Assembly (NCBI RefSeq): GCF_030936135.1
Contig: NC_082594.1
Coordinates: 22,611,553 to 22,675,552 of the forward strand
Source of the DNA: Gavia stellata
Taxonomy: Eukaryota; Chordata; Aves; Gaviiformes; Gaviidae
DNA length: 64,000 nt
Direction of reading: 5' to 3'
Shown here piece by piece: positions 26,801-36,700 of this stretch (the stretch's first letter is position 1; each line of letters opens with the position of its first letter). Under the pieces are notes generated by a model that saw nothing but the letters and a program-made list of their open reading frames with translations, was not told the DNA's origin and searched no databases. The translations under genes and the position numbers were made by a program.

Positions 26801-28263
26801 CTGAAAGGACACTGCCTTTAACTTCATCATCATCTGCCTTAAATCTCAGTGTATTATCAATATTTGACAATTCGTATGTTTATAATCACTTGCCTATTTA
26901 ACTCACCAGTTTAAATTCCTTTTGATTTTTGTTTTAGCTGAGGTTGGATGAGAGCAGTTTAAGGGGTGATGATTGTGTAAGTCCTAACTCTCAATGCATG
27001 AAATGTTTTTGTTCTGTTTTATGTAGGATGCTTCCAGCTCAGATGGTGGATTATTACAATCCTACTGGTCCTCCCCCTCCTCCTCCTCCCCCTATGATTC
27101 CTTCAGCACAAACTGCATTCGTTAGTCCCCTTCAGCTTCCTGTGCCACCATCCCATTCTGGACTGGTGACTGGCTCTACGTATGCAGCTACTCATCCTCC
27201 TCCTTCTAGTGGGCTTGTTGTCACTGCTCCTCCTCCTCCCGGCCCACCTCCTCCCCCTCCAGGCCCTCCTGCTACCGGTTCATCCCTGTCTTCCTCCCCA
27301 ATGCATGCTCCTCCAGCTACGGAGGCAAAACGTCACGAACCTGCACAGCCACCAATAAGTGATGCACGGAGCGATCTTCTTGCTGCCATTCGAATGGGTA
27401 AGTGGACACTGAGTTTTAGCTATTTCTTTTTTTTCAGTGAAAGCACTGTGATTTCAAGTGATCTGAGTTCATGGCTTCTGTTCCCAGCTGGCCAGAATAT
27501 CATTAAGACTAGTTAACCACAGGTACCATGCACCTATTCTAACATGTCAACCCTGACTTTGGATTTTTTCTAATGCCTAAAGATGTACAGCTTTGTCAAA
27601 CATGTTCTAGTGTTTGTGTGGACACAATCAAACAGTACTTGTGTTCATTATGTAAAGTAGCCAGTAGATGTACATGGATGTTTGGCTCTGTTCAGAAGAA
27701 CTGAGTTATCCAACACCAGGCTTCAGCCCACTGATTTTTTTTTTTAACCAGTGACTAATGTCTGTTGCTGACTTTGCTTACAATATGGAGCTCTAGGTCT
27801 AATGGTATTTCCAAATACAATTATGAAAATTTTCTTATTCAGATCAAAAGGAGCCATACAGTCGTGAATATTTAGTTTTAACATATTGTTGGCAGTTTCA
27901 GAAGTGTAGAAGTATTCGGTCTCTGTGGATGGATTCCAATCTGCCTTTTTTCTTTCTCTTCCTTGCTCAGGGAGGCTCTCTAACTCAATGGTTCGGGTTT
28001 TTTCTTCTTCCTGAATATATTGTTAGAATACAAAAAACTCACCAATAACAGTATGAAATTTAAAGTATCTTGTGCAGAAAACTTTGAGAGTAATTGTCTC
28101 TACAGGAATTCAACTGAAAAAGGTGCAGGAGCAACGTGAGCAAGAAGCAAAACGAGAGCCTGTTGGAAATGATGTGGCAACCATCCTTTCAAGACGCATT
28201 GCCGTGGAATACAGTGATTCCGATGATGATTCAGAGTTTGATGAGAATGATTGGTCAGATTGA
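2676..28263 (+). CDS. WASF3: WASF3 (WAVE3), actin-nucleation-promoting factor; complete 8-exon CDS
   Basis: The segments are 2676-2808, 9901-10035, 13370-13523, 15602-15719, 22064-22239 (or alternative 24094-24260), 25120-25383, 27027-27397 and 28106-28263. Joined, they give 1509 bases and 502 residues. WASF3 is a subunit of the cytoplasmic WAVE regulatory complex (with CYFIP, NCKAP1, ABI and BRK1). It links Rac signalling to Arp2/3-driven branched actin at lamellipodia. Visible domains are the WAVE homology domain (about 1-165), a basic region (about 165-215), proline-rich stretches (about 300-430), WH2 (about 437-457, with LKKV), a central helix (about 470-485) and an acidic tail with Trp500. 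Tyrosines at 151, 248, 337 and 486 match the known Abl sites. WASF1 and WASF2 are excluded because the N-terminus ([20 protein letters not shown]) and the C-terminal tail are the WASF3 versions. Exon phases agree at every junction and all introns are GT-AG. Confidence 0.97.
3009..3122. repeat. A/C-rich, G-poor low-complexity tract
   Basis: About 110 bases of almost only A and C, with CCAA units and several C runs (3034-3037, 3043-3047, 3063-3065, 3081-3085). The minus strand therefore carries four G runs and could form a long-looped G-quadruplex. A similar short patch lies at 606-645. Confidence 0.75.
6257..6280. repeat. A11G13 homopolymer block
   Basis: Eleven A are followed directly by thirteen G. 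Length is likely to be polymorphic or prone to sequencing error. Confidence 0.9.
7940..8142 (+). mobile_element. CR1 LINE, 3' end fragment
   Basis: The + strand frame carries the end of CR1 ORF2 in decayed form ([22 protein letters not shown]). The CR1 3' UTR phrase GTTGGACTA and CAACCTCAACTATGCTGTGG follow. Divergence is high, so it is an old copy. Confidence 0.85.
9901..10035 (+). CDS. WASF3: WASF3 coding exon 2 (residues 45-89, WAVE homology domain)
   Basis: The polypyrimidine tract and acceptor end at 9900. The exon reads on as [15 protein letters not shown] and then the coiled-coil segment with [17 protein letters not shown]. It ends in a single G completed by the next exon to give Val. 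The donor GTAGGT starts at 10036. The heptad pattern of Leu, Ile and Val agrees with the long helix that bundles with ABI and BRK1. Confidence 0.96.
10036..13369 (+). other. WASF3 intron 3 (3.3 kb)
   Basis: Very AT-rich, with degenerate TATTTAATA units at 10870-11010 and a TATA-rich patch at 11757-11800. The 161-codon open frame at 11176-11661 has no domain I recognise and looks like chance. Confidence 0.9.
10870..11010. repeat. AT-rich degenerate repeat with imperfect dyad symmetry
   Basis: Several variants of TATTTAATA and AGTACTAT or TAGTATTT recur, some in inverted orientation. Confidence 0.55.
13370..13523 (+). CDS. WASF3: WASF3 coding exon 3 (residues 90-140)
   Basis: The acceptor AG is at 13368-13369 and the donor GTATGC starts at 13524. 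The exon encodes [19 protein letters not shown] and then a segment ending in [11 protein letters not shown], the signature of the second half of the WAVE homology domain. It ends in phase 2; the split Arg codon is AG|G. Confidence 0.96.
13524..15601 (+). other. WASF3 intron 4 (2.1 kb)
   Basis: Single-copy-looking sequence. I see no repeat, RNA gene or exon in it. Confidence 0.9.
15602..15719 (+). CDS. WASF3: WASF3 coding exon 4 (residues 141-180, contains Tyr151)
   Basis: The acceptor AG is at 15600-15601 and the donor GTAAAA starts at 15720. The exon encodes [20 protein letters not shown] followed by a lysine- and arginine-rich helix ending at Gln-Lys. Tyr151 in GLKFYTDP matches the Abl site known in human WAVE3. 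The exon ends on a complete codon, so it can join in frame to either version of the next exon. Confidence 0.96.
16670..16868. repeat. Degenerate TA/TG (alternating purine-pyrimidine) tract
   Basis: About 200 bases of diverged GTATATA, CATATG and ACACATG units in intron 5, looking like a decayed dinucleotide microsatellite. Confidence 0.7.
17478..17763 (-). mobile_element. CR1 LINE, 3' end fragment
   Basis: Read on the minus strand it encodes the ORF2 C-terminus ([22 protein letters not shown]) with few changes, followed by the 3' UTR and the terminal ATTCTGTG-type repeat (on the + strand CACAGAATCATAAAATCG). It is the best-preserved CR1 copy in the window and so probably among the youngest. 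Confidence 0.93.
18924..18954. repeat. Perfect 12-bp inverted repeat with 7-base loop
   Basis: CATTGAATTCAG at 18924-18935 is the exact reverse complement of 18943-18954. Confidence 0.9.
18972..18988. repeat. 8-bp palindrome with 1-base centre
   Basis: GTTAACCA and TGGTTAAC are separated by one T. It lies 17 bases after the 12-bp inverted repeat. Confidence 0.85.
22032..22037 (+). promoter_or_regulatory. TGCATG, candidate Rbfox site upstream of exon version a
   Basis: It sits in the pyrimidine tract 26 bases before the exon. Rbfox binding upstream of an exon usually represses inclusion. Function here is inferred. Confidence 0.35.
22064..22239 (+). CDS. WASF3: WASF3 coding exon 5, version a (502-residue isoform)
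   Basis: The exon follows a strong pyrimidine tract with acceptor AG at 22062-22063; the donor GTCTGT starts at 22240. It is 176 bases long and encodes the basic-region continuation [12 protein letters not shown] followed by [13 protein letters not shown] and a serine-rich tail ending SLSPDT. It begins in phase 0 and ends in phase 2. The core K-V-R-K-x-R-x-R-x-E-W is shared with the alternative exon at 24094-24260, which marks the two as duplicates. Confidence 0.95.
22240..24093 (+). other. Spacer between mutually exclusive WASF3 exons a and b (1.85 kb)
   Basis: AT-rich and free of recognisable repeats. TGCATG (the Rbfox splicing motif) occurs at 22351-22356 and 23737-23742. Confidence 0.85.
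22351..22356 (+). promoter_or_regulatory. TGCATG, candidate Rbfox site downstream of exon version a
   Basis: It lies 112 bases after exon version a. Downstream Rbfox sites usually promote inclusion. It is the second of four TGCATG copies I found within about 2.8 kb around the exon pair. Confidence 0.3.
24094..24260 (+). CDS. WASF3: WASF3 coding exon 5, version b (mutually exclusive; 499-residue isoform)
   Basis: The acceptor AG is at 24092-24093 and the donor GTTTGT starts at 24261. The exon is 167 bases long. It encodes [14 protein letters not shown], then [18 protein letters not shown], then a charged segment ending M-P-K-G. It starts in phase 0 and ends in phase 2, exactly like version a, and is three codons shorter. 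Its core resembles the corresponding WASF2 segment (KIKTRKEEWEKMKMG, recalled from memory) more than version a does. The 499-residue product agrees with the shorter human WASF3 isoform as I recall it. The donor looks weaker than that of version a. Confidence 0.9.
24261..25119 (+). other. WASF3 intron between exon b and coding exon 6
   Basis: 859 bases of AT-rich sequence. One TGCATG lies at 24824-24829. No other feature seen. Confidence 0.85.
25120..25383 (+). CDS. WASF3: WASF3 coding exon 6 (residues 239-326, contains Tyr248)
   Basis: The acceptor AG is at 25118-25119 and the donor GTAAAA starts at 25384. The exon opens with [15 protein letters not shown], which places Tyr248 at the known Abl site. 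It continues through a variable Ser/His/Gln-rich linker to N-R-P-Q-Q and a run of six prolines. It ends in phase 2. The linker is the least conserved part of the protein, as expected for a disordered region. Confidence 0.95.
25384..27026 (+). other. WASF3 intron 7 (1.6 kb)
   Basis: AT-rich sequence. A possible very old CR1 relic lies at about 25815-25960. Nothing else recognised. Confidence 0.85.
25815..25960 (-). mobile_element. Possible ancient CR1-like relic
   Basis: GGAAGGGATCT, then CCCTGCTACCACAGACAACTC and TTTATCAAAATCCTGTGTAGC, resemble the spacing of old CR1 3' sequence. The match is weak and was made from memory. Confidence 0.25.
27027..27397 (+). CDS. WASF3: WASF3 coding exon 7 (residues 327-450, proline-rich and start of WH2)
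   Basis: The acceptor AG is at 27025-27026 and the strong donor GTAAGT starts at 27398. The exon encodes [11 protein letters not shown] (Tyr337 is the second Tyr) and then several runs of up to eight prolines, the kind of sequence that binds profilin and SH3 domains. It ends with [15 protein letters not shown], the actin-binding helix of the WH2 motif. The DNA is correspondingly CCT/TCC-rich. The next codon is split G|GA. Confidence 0.96.
27398..28105 (+). other. WASF3 intron 8 (0.7 kb)
   Basis: Short last intron. Translation from the preceding exon runs on in frame for about 40 codons to a stop near 27516, so a retained intron would lose the VCA tail. Nothing suggests that this is used. Confidence 0.9.
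28106..28263 (+). CDS. WASF3: WASF3 last coding exon (residues 451-502, end of WH2, central and acidic regions)
   Basis: The acceptor AG is at 28104-28105 and the stop TGA is at 28261-28263. The exon encodes I-Q-L-K-K-V (the WH2 LKKV signature), a charged linker, the central helix [15 protein letters not shown] with Tyr486, and the acidic tail ending E-N-D-W-S-D. The tail's Trp is the conserved Arp2/3 contact. Sequence conservation with mammals appears essentially complete here, as expected of the VCA catalytic module. Confidence 0.97.
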
Positions 28264-28471
28264 ACCTGGTTCAAACCCAGTGGCAAATTCATGAAATACT
28301 TGGCTTCAGTGATTGCTTTCTTAGCAAGATGTGAAGGAGGACGTTGACATGTACTAAGGCTAGTGATCGAAGTACTAAAATTGAATTGGTATTATTCAGA
28401 ATGCTGTAGCTTAGCAACTTTGGTAATAATGATGTGATTATGCTTATGCAGATCAAAACTTGTCTTACTTT

Positions 28472-28478
28472 CAGTATT
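28472..28478 (+). promoter_or_regulatory. miR-200b/c/429 seed match (7-mer) in WASF3 3' UTR
   Basis: CAGTATT pairs with bases 2-8 of the miR-200b/c/429 family. It lies about 210 bases after the stop codon. WAVE3 has been described as a miR-200 target in mammals. That this site works here is inference. Confidence 0.4.
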
Positions 28479-29525
28479 TACCGCATAATACTTAAGTGCC
28501 ACTAAATGTAGCAAATCATGTGCTGCATGCAAAATATGCTGCAGTTGTTGCACTGTTACAGAACCAGCATTTTATTTTACTTTCCTGATCTTGAAGGGAT
28601 AAAATATATTTTTTTTTACTTTACATCTTATTCTTTTAATTATGTAAGCAACTTGGGTACTTGTGAATTGGTCTGGTTGTTAGTCTTTGAGGGCAGTTAA
28701 TTATATGACTGAGTGAAGTGTTGTGTTCCATAAATATGACTTTTAACTTGTTTATTAGTTACTAATTATGCCCACCTTAGTCTATTTTTAATCACTCTGG
28801 GCTTAGGTTTTTTGCATACAGAATTGATTTTATATAATCTTTGTTTTATCTTAAAGATGTAGCAGATGATGAAATGTATGCTTCGAAGAATGAATCCGCA
28901 TGATCCAAAATTAACATTTTGTGAGCAGACTGGATAAGTCTGTAACAGTACCAGCTCTAGGTTGCTGGCTGCTTGTTGGGTAGAGTGCTGGGGGGGTCTC
29001 AGGTAGGTAGCAGAAGCATGTCCGTGTTACAAATGAAAGTTAAAATACCTGTAAAGCTTTTCAATTTTATGATTACAGATCAACTAGATGCAAAGACTTC
29101 AGGGTAGACATGATTGAAGCCATATGGTTATTGCAGTGTAGAAATGTTAGTCTGTTATTACTAAAGATTTGGAACTTTTGCTAGTCCAGATCTAGCAATC
29201 AGATACATTTCACAAGTATTAGACTTCATCTTTATGCCTGTAGGTATAAATGTTTGTAAATCAGTTTTGGTGTTGTTGATTTGTATGTGTATAGTAGTGA
29301 TAGATCACTTTCTGTTTCCTGTAGCGCATTTACTCAAAACTATTACTTTGAATGTATTTTTTTCCCAGTACATCCCATTGATAAAACGTTGGCAGTTTAA
29401 GCAGTTTTAATGGCTGTTTAGGTACTATGCCATATACATACACTTGTTTTCTCCTTCCCTAGGAACAGTTGCTGCCATGCTGTCTCTGTTTTCTTTAAAA
29501 AATAATTACTGTTTTTTTCACAGTA

Positions 29526-29533
29526 CAGTATTA
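29526..29533 (+). promoter_or_regulatory. miR-200b/c/429 seed match (8-mer) in WASF3 3' UTR
   Basis: CAGTATTA is a full 8-mer site for the miR-200b/c/429 family. It overlaps an ATTAAA variant poly(A) signal at 29530-29535. Confidence 0.45.
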
Positions 29534-29755
29534 AAATGTTTTTTTGTTTTTTCTCTCTTCTGGACTGAGAGTCAGGCTGCTGCTTTGCCTAATGAGGTTT
29601 TTTTTAGAATGTGTTCATAGCAGGGGAAGCGTTCTTTCCTTACCAGATTACAGTTTTAATATTTGTAACTGAAGTCTGTAATTCCAGGTCTAACATTTGG
29701 TAAAGATCCTTTGTTCTGTGAGGCCCTGTCTGTTCTTAAAAAAAAAAGTATGTAA

Positions 29756-29761
29756 AATAAA
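29756..29761 (+). terminator. WASF3: Possible proximal poly(A) signal of WASF3
   Basis: AATAAA lies in an A-rich stretch, followed within 35 bases by TTGTGTTT. Use of this site would shorten the 3' UTR by about 0.9 kb but keep both miR-200-type sites. Confidence 0.35.
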
Positions 29762-30689
29762 AAGAGAAATGGAAGATAATTATTTAACTTGTGTTTACAC
29801 AATCAACAGTTTTAGTCCTGAGAACGTACCAGTCTAACATGATGTTTGCATGCAAACTATTGGCTACTTCATTGCTGTTTAATTTCTGTATGATTTTCCA
29901 ATCTGTGGTGGCTGTCTTTATGATACGGTGGTAACATGCTGCCTCAATGTTGGTGTTAAAATCTATCACATAAAGTATGACCAATCTCTGTGTAATGGTG
30001 AGCAACTACAGCTCTTGTTAATTGATGGCAGCTGAAGGTACTCATCTGTTTCAGCTGGAGCTGGTTTTGTCTTTGCCTTAAAATACAGACCTGAAGTCTG
30101 CTTTATTTTGTGTCCTGCAGTCTGAGGTCTGTATGACCCCCGCAGGGGACAGAATTTAGGCCATAGCCTGATTGTGGTTTTATCAGTCTGTGAGAGGTGG
30201 CTTGTTCTGATCATCATGGTGTGCTTGCACAGTGGCTTGCAAAATAATTCTTTGGATGGGTAGGCTAAAAGTGGAACTGGGACTGCAATGTTACATCGCT
30301 GTATAGGTGAGGAGAGCACTCTCGTATTCTTTTAATACATGCTGAAATGAAATTTCTCAGCAGAAAGTTCTTTCCAATCTGCTGAAATTTGATATGACAG
30401 AAGATATATTTTATGAGCACAGAAGTTGGGTGTGTCTGAAATTTTGTAATTTATGTTAATTTTAAATAGTAAATATTAAACAAGCAATCAGTTGTGACCA
30501 GTTAAGATACTGTAGTTTTTTTCAGTCATAGTAGCCAGCCTGTTTTTCTGAACCTGCAATGTTGTCCTTTTTCCTTTCGGTATTTTATTAAAAAAATGTG
30601 AATTGAATTTAGTGACATAAACTAACATTATTCTAGGCTGTTTTTATCAGTTTTATCATACTTTGGGTTGTGAATAAGTAACAAATATG

Positions 30690-30695
30690 AATAAA
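30690..30695 (+). terminator. WASF3: Probable distal poly(A) signal of WASF3
   Basis: This is a canonical AATAAA. A TGTCTGTCTTT stretch about 20 bases downstream is a typical downstream element. Confidence 0.6.
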
Positions 30696-30715
30696 AATCT
30701 CACTTCTGAGCCTGT

Positions 30716-33700
30716 CTGTCTTTCCTTAGATGAATCTTTATACCTTATCAGTAAATAATGGAAATGAAAACATAAGGCTTCCAAATGCTATCTGTGATCC
30801 CGGGAACCACGATTTTACTGGGAAGCTGGACTCTACAAAACCAGACTCCTTTAAGGTACCATGGCTTCTCCTAACATGCATATTTATTTGTTCTTTAGTA
30901 CCTTGATTCAAGCTCCATGTTGAAGTTCTTGGCTGGTGTAAAGAGGTATTAATTTCCCTACAGGTAGCTTTAAATTATTTTCAGTGAAATGCATTAAACG
31001 GCTTTGCTCCTAGAAAGAACAGGGCAGAATGTATGAGTTGTATTAGCAAGCCCCCTTTCCCACTTTTTTAATAAGAGTCTTTGTAGGTTAATGGCACCAA
31101 GCACAATATTGTAAAATGCAAACCTATGTCTGCCTACTACAAACATATCTGTTAAATTTACAATTAGACTACTATATTACACAGTTCGTTAATGTAGTTC
31201 TTCCCAGGATGACACGATAAACCAATTGTGTAATGTAGTAGCCTAATTGTAAATTGAACATACTTGTTTAAGCACCTTAGACTTGGCTGTTCCCTGGGAA
31301 AATGAATTCATCTGTAATCTGTTCAACTGAAAATTTCAGTCCCTCTGGCACTCGCTTCTTACCTCACTGAAATCTTCCATCTTTTGATTTGAACTTAATT
31401 CAGGTAATTTAGAGCAAAGACACCAATTCTACATAGAAACTAAATGTATGAGCTTACAGTTTTGGTTCAGAGGCTATCTTAGTAAAGCATTTATAATTGC
31501 TCATTATCAGTTGGAGTTGACTGATGATCACTTTGCATACTACCTCTACAGCTTTTATGGTTGTCTTTTGAATGTTAAAAAATATTTCTGTGTGACTAAA
31601 CTGACATCAGATTTCTGTGTACTAAGACGAACTGCATGAAGAAGAAAAAAAATCTTTATTGTGAGAGAGGTGCATGCTGTTCAGAACAAGCTCAGAATTG
31701 AGCTCGTTTGCACTATGCAAGTGGAGTTGGGAGGAAGGGAAATGACACTTTGGGAAATCAATTCTTGTCATGTATTTTGCAGGTATGTTATCTCTCATGT
31801 GCCAGGCATTGTTTTAATAATAAAAAGGTGTTCCATTCTGCTTCAAACAACACACCTAAGGATACAGCAAATGTGTAACTTCTAAAAATGTTTAAAATCT
31901 CCCTGTAAACTGAACTGAGTATAAACCTGATGATAATGAAAATTTCATAAGAATCTTGTGGCTGGTAGCTGAAGTTGCATGAATTCAATCTTGAGCTGAG
32001 GTACTATTTCCTAACAGCAAAGTAAAATAAATGTTAGAACAGCTTATCCAATGGTGGCTTTGACAGTGTTTTTTTAATTTTTTTTTGAGGTGACATTACC
32101 CTTTTTCGTTCTGAAAAACCAAACAAATCCAACCTGCTATAATCTGCTTTGGGGCAAGTTTCCTGCCCTGTGGCGGGACAGCCAGCCTAAGCTGTTAATT
32201 CTGACTCTGAGTTTGAGGTGTTCCTGATGCCAGTACAAACATAGGTATGTGCATATGCACAGAAGTCCAAGGATTTTCAGCATCTTGAGGCAGCTCTGTA
32301 TTCATGTACTTAAGCATTGTCAGTGGGCTCAGTGCTGTATGGGGAATGAAATTAAATTATGAACCCTGCTAGAATCCCTCAGGCCCTGGCATCTGCCACA
32401 AAATAGTCCAGAGTGACTTGAGCTTGTCACTGAACAACCTTCCCAATTCCCTTGGACTTTAAAGGAAGTGTGGGAACTTCGGAAGGACTGTGGGTTTCCA
32501 ATCAACCATCATCTTTCATTAGAGGTGGATAGAAAGAATGGGAACCCAGGAAAGAAGTTCTTTAAGTGCAAAACAGGGAGAAGGAATTTCGTATTTTGCC
32601 ATTTGTAGTAATAGGTGGAGGAAAAGGCTGTTTGTTCATGTGCTGTGAAATATCTATAGGTTTCTCCGGAGAAATGTGTTTTCACCTGTGAGTGACATAA
32701 GTGTGTGTGTGCTCCTATGTGTGGAAAGCAGTCTTCTAAGTTTGTGCTGGACCGGGCTTTTCTTCAGCTGCATAAGAAAACAAGTAGCCCTTAAGAGATT
32801 CTTAGCTAAATATAGTAGTCTCTTTAGAGATTAATTCTTACTGCTACAGATAAATAGAGACGTTTTTATCTGATTAGCTGGAGCAGGGAGTACTTCTGTG
32901 CTTTTCTTTTGGTGAGGAGTCACATCACATGCAGAGTGCTTTGGAGATAAGAGCTGGGGGCAGCTGTTTCTGAGATGTCTCGACAGCTTGTCTTAGATGT
33001 GTTGTCTTTCTGAGTCACTCAGCATTCTCAATTGCTAACACGCTGTCATACCACATGAAAACTATCTGCCCTGTTCAGCAATTGCTCACATTGCCAATGC
33101 AGTGTAGGTTAAAGGAAGGAAGAAAGGCCTGGGAGTCTGACAGTTACCCTAATGCCAGTTAATATTGGGCAGTCTGTCCCATCTGTCTTTGAGAGGAACC
33201 CTATGCAGAAGTCCTACCAACTATACTGAAGGAGATGGCAGAACTCATTTGCTTTCTCCATTTTTCTTGAAAGTCAGGCTAATGCATTCCTTACTCAGTT
33301 TTCTGAGTAATCCTGCTGTTAATGTTCCATTTCTCTAGCAAATTTAACTTTCTAGTCCCTAATCGGTTATCTTTCTCTGACTTGCTGAATGGCCTGCACC
33401 CATTGCTTGTCACCCTTTACAAACTGGATGCAGTCCCCAGTTGTTGTAAAAATGTCTTTACTTTCCTGAAGTCAACAGTCCAGTGCTGATTTTCACCTGC
33501 AGCCTGTCCCTTTGCATCCTTCTCTCTTGAGTCTCTTCCTTCTGGTTTTTAAATAGATAGCTTGCATGTTACCAGCCAAGGATTTTCCTCTTCACTGTGT
33601 CAGCAGGACTTTCAGGTTGGTTGGTTGGTTGGCCATGTTTTTTTTCCCTTGAATAGATTCTTGTTCTGTGACTGTGCTGGTAACAGTGGATGTTACAAGG

Positions 33701-36700
33701 GGTGCCAATTCCAGGTACTGGGCCTTTCTCCACGGGGGATGATGGTAGTAGCAGGATTGTTTATCATAGGCTTACCTTAGTGATGAAACTTGAGTATTTC
33801 CAAAGTTATTGCTCAGTCCAGCCGTGTGAGACCTCACCTTAACTTTGCTTGGGACATTCTTTCAGATTTGTGTGTATTTTCTCTTGTCTGGTTTTGTAGG
33901 GTTTTCAGCTACACCCACATTGGTTCGTTTGTCTGTTCTGTTTGATCTTCCTTCCCAATTTAACATACCTCCTAAAACTCTTTTTTCTTAGGGTCCCTTC
34001 ACGCAGCTGGCTAAACTGCTTCTGATTGCCATTATTTTGCAAATGTTATCTCTGTGTTTGAGAAAGAAGGATTTTATTTTGTTTCATATTCTCAGAATGA
34101 CTACCACAGTGACACTTTCTAGACTGTCTGTAAAAGCTTCTTCATAAATTTATTTCTATGTGATTTCTGTTTATGGCATGTTTTGCTTTAACAAAGGTTT
34201 AGAAGTTTTGCTTACAGCAGTTAGGGAACTTTTTGGATTGCTGTGAAGAACTCTTGTATAGGTTCATCAAAATATTGAATCTGACTGTGATAAGAGAATG
34301 CTAAGGTATGTAACGTGTGCAGCACTGTGTTGCAATGTGTACATCGAAATACTGACATACACCTGAATCTTGATTATTTATAAATGTCAATGATTTATAG
34401 GGGCATTTGGAGTCTAAGTAAACTAGTAGATCCTGCTGGCTGGTTGCTTTTCCCAGTGACTAGTCACCAATTTGCCATAACTGTTGAAAACCACCATTCT
34501 GACATTTCACAAGTCTTTAAAAAAAATATGCAAGATAGCTGCCTTGTACCCAACTGACTTCCATCAGACAAATTCTTATCTGAAGAAAACTAGTTATGTC
34601 ATTTTTGTTCATCCCCTGTATTCTCTTTAAAACCCCCAGTGACTGTCAAGTCACCCTTTGCTTTTTAAACTTTAAATTATTTAAGAGCCATCTTCATTCT
34701 TTAAGTTGACATAGTCTGTCTAGGAAACTGAATTTAGGTCTACCACATGCCTAAGTAAAGTATGCTCCATCCCTTTCTTGTGGTGCACCTCCTGACCTAT
34801 ATTCCTTGCCATGTTTCTAGAAATTATATGAATTATTTATATGGCATGATAGATTTACTTTGTGCTTTGCTGAAAGAGATAATAAATCCTCACTATAGGG
34901 ATCTTCAAACCTAGTTAAAATATACCAAATTGTGAGGCAGCTGCTAAGAACTAGAACTATTTCAGATAATAGACGGAGGAGTTGTCTAGCTGTAAGATTG
35001 CTTCTTACTGTGTTACCAGAGAAAAAGCATTTAAGTACAGGATGCCTCACTTAAATGGGGGGAATAACACCACAGATCTGTGGCATTCTTCTGTCTCTTA
35101 CATGGGAGGTAGGAAAACAGAGATTTTTTAGGACAGAGATGGGGAAGAAAAGAAAGGCCAGAATTTTTTCTCTGCTAAACAATAGGAGAAGATGTTTCAG
35201 TGAATATTTGATGATACTTCTCTTTGTATTTGTTTTTATCTCCATACAGAAACACCCTTTGGATGGTGGGGCTAAGTTTTAACCTTCTCTCTGAAGATCA
35301 CCTTTCCTATTTTATTCTCTTCACCTTATCAGCTGCAGTATGTAATGACCTTTCTCTTCGATTCAGCCGTCTGCCTGCTTCAGCTTTTATTTCCTTCACT
35401 GATCAGATGAGACATGAGAGTACAAATGACACTGGCAGTGCTGCTTGCCTTGATACCTGATTAGGATAAATACACTTATGTTGACATTTAAATAGTAAAT
35501 AGGTCTTTTTTAAAATTCATGAATACAAGAATTACTAAAGGAGTCTAGTGAACTGGGAATGTTTTCTGCTCAGAAAGCAAAACATGAATATTCAGGATGG
35601 TAGGATATTTAAGGAATGTGTGTGTAAAGCATACTTCTAAAGTTCAGCTCTATTTTAAGGCTTCCAGGTGTGAGCTTTGCATGATTGCTGTAATTACCAG
35701 CCTGTTGCAGGTATTGCTTCTCTCTGGGTTTTGGGCAGCAACCATTTATTCTTGCCCATCTGTTTGAATGCCAGCAGGGATCCCAGTGCTGTAGAAAGGA
35801 TGTAGAAAAATTTGTTGGCTCAAGAAGCGTATGTGGAATGGAAATGGAGAGGTAGTGGGATGGTAAGAGCAAAGTTTAGTCCTGAAAACACAGGTCATCT
35901 TGGCAGGACAGAACTGAAATTATCAGAGGCACCATTTGTTAGCACAGAAGCTAAAGAAAATAATGTAGAACTTGAAAGTTCCAGGTATTGAGATACATGG
36001 CATGGGGACTGTCTCATCTCATCAGACTTCGTGCCTCAGTTTTTCCATTTGGTGCCCAAACTAGAGAGACGAAGGCAAGGAGAGTCCCTGGTAGTGTTAC
36101 TTTCCTTCCACTGGAATTGGCTTGAGATTCATGCATGACAAGTACTCTAGCAGAAATAAGCTAAACTGCAGCATAAACAGCCATGATGTCACTAGTTGGT
36201 CAGACCGTGTCCGTGTTCCTCAGAGGTGGATCTCAAAGGGAGCAAGTCAGTAGACCAGGGAGCAGTGGGTGCTCGTCAGCACTAGCCAGGTTTCAGGAGT
36301 TCTGCTTCATGCGAATTAAATGCCTGCTGCTGCAGTGAGAGCAGGTCTCACTCTTCGCTGCATCTGGGAGGAATCAAATTCATGTGCTCCTCCATGATGG
36401 GAATTAAAGCGTAGCAAGTGGGAATGAGCAGATTTGCTTCAAAAGTGCTTCTGATGCAAACTAAAATACTGGTATGAACAATGCCTAAACAGTGGCTGTG
36501 ATCTATGCATGACTGCCAAACAGCTCTGTTTTCATGGCTGTTTACCCTTCCCCACAACACTCAGTCACTCCTGTCCACTACTGTTGTCATCCTTCAACAT
36601 CATATATTGCTCAGCTTGGGAGAGGCAAACACCCATATCTTTGTGCTGAACGTCTGGCAAAGTGTTGGCAGTTGAAGAAGCATTGCTAATGAGGGAGCGT

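Larger units (their letters stand above)
28264..30715 (+). other. WASF3: WASF3 3' untranslated region (end inferred)
   Basis: AT-rich sequence without a long open frame follows the stop codon. The best distal poly(A) signal is AATAAA at 30690-30695, with T/G-rich sequence (CCTGTCTGTCTTTCC) just after it, giving a 3' UTR of about 2.4 kb. A proximal AATAAA at 29756-29761 could yield a shorter form. The start is certain. The end is inferred from these motifs and could differ by tens of bases or by choice of site. Confidence 0.65.

Noticed and set aside
27398..27516. In-frame extension of WASF3 exon 7 into intron 8 as an alternative C-terminus
   Set aside because: The donor GTAAGT at 27398 is strong and the extension would remove the VCA module. 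No poly(A) signal supports an end there.
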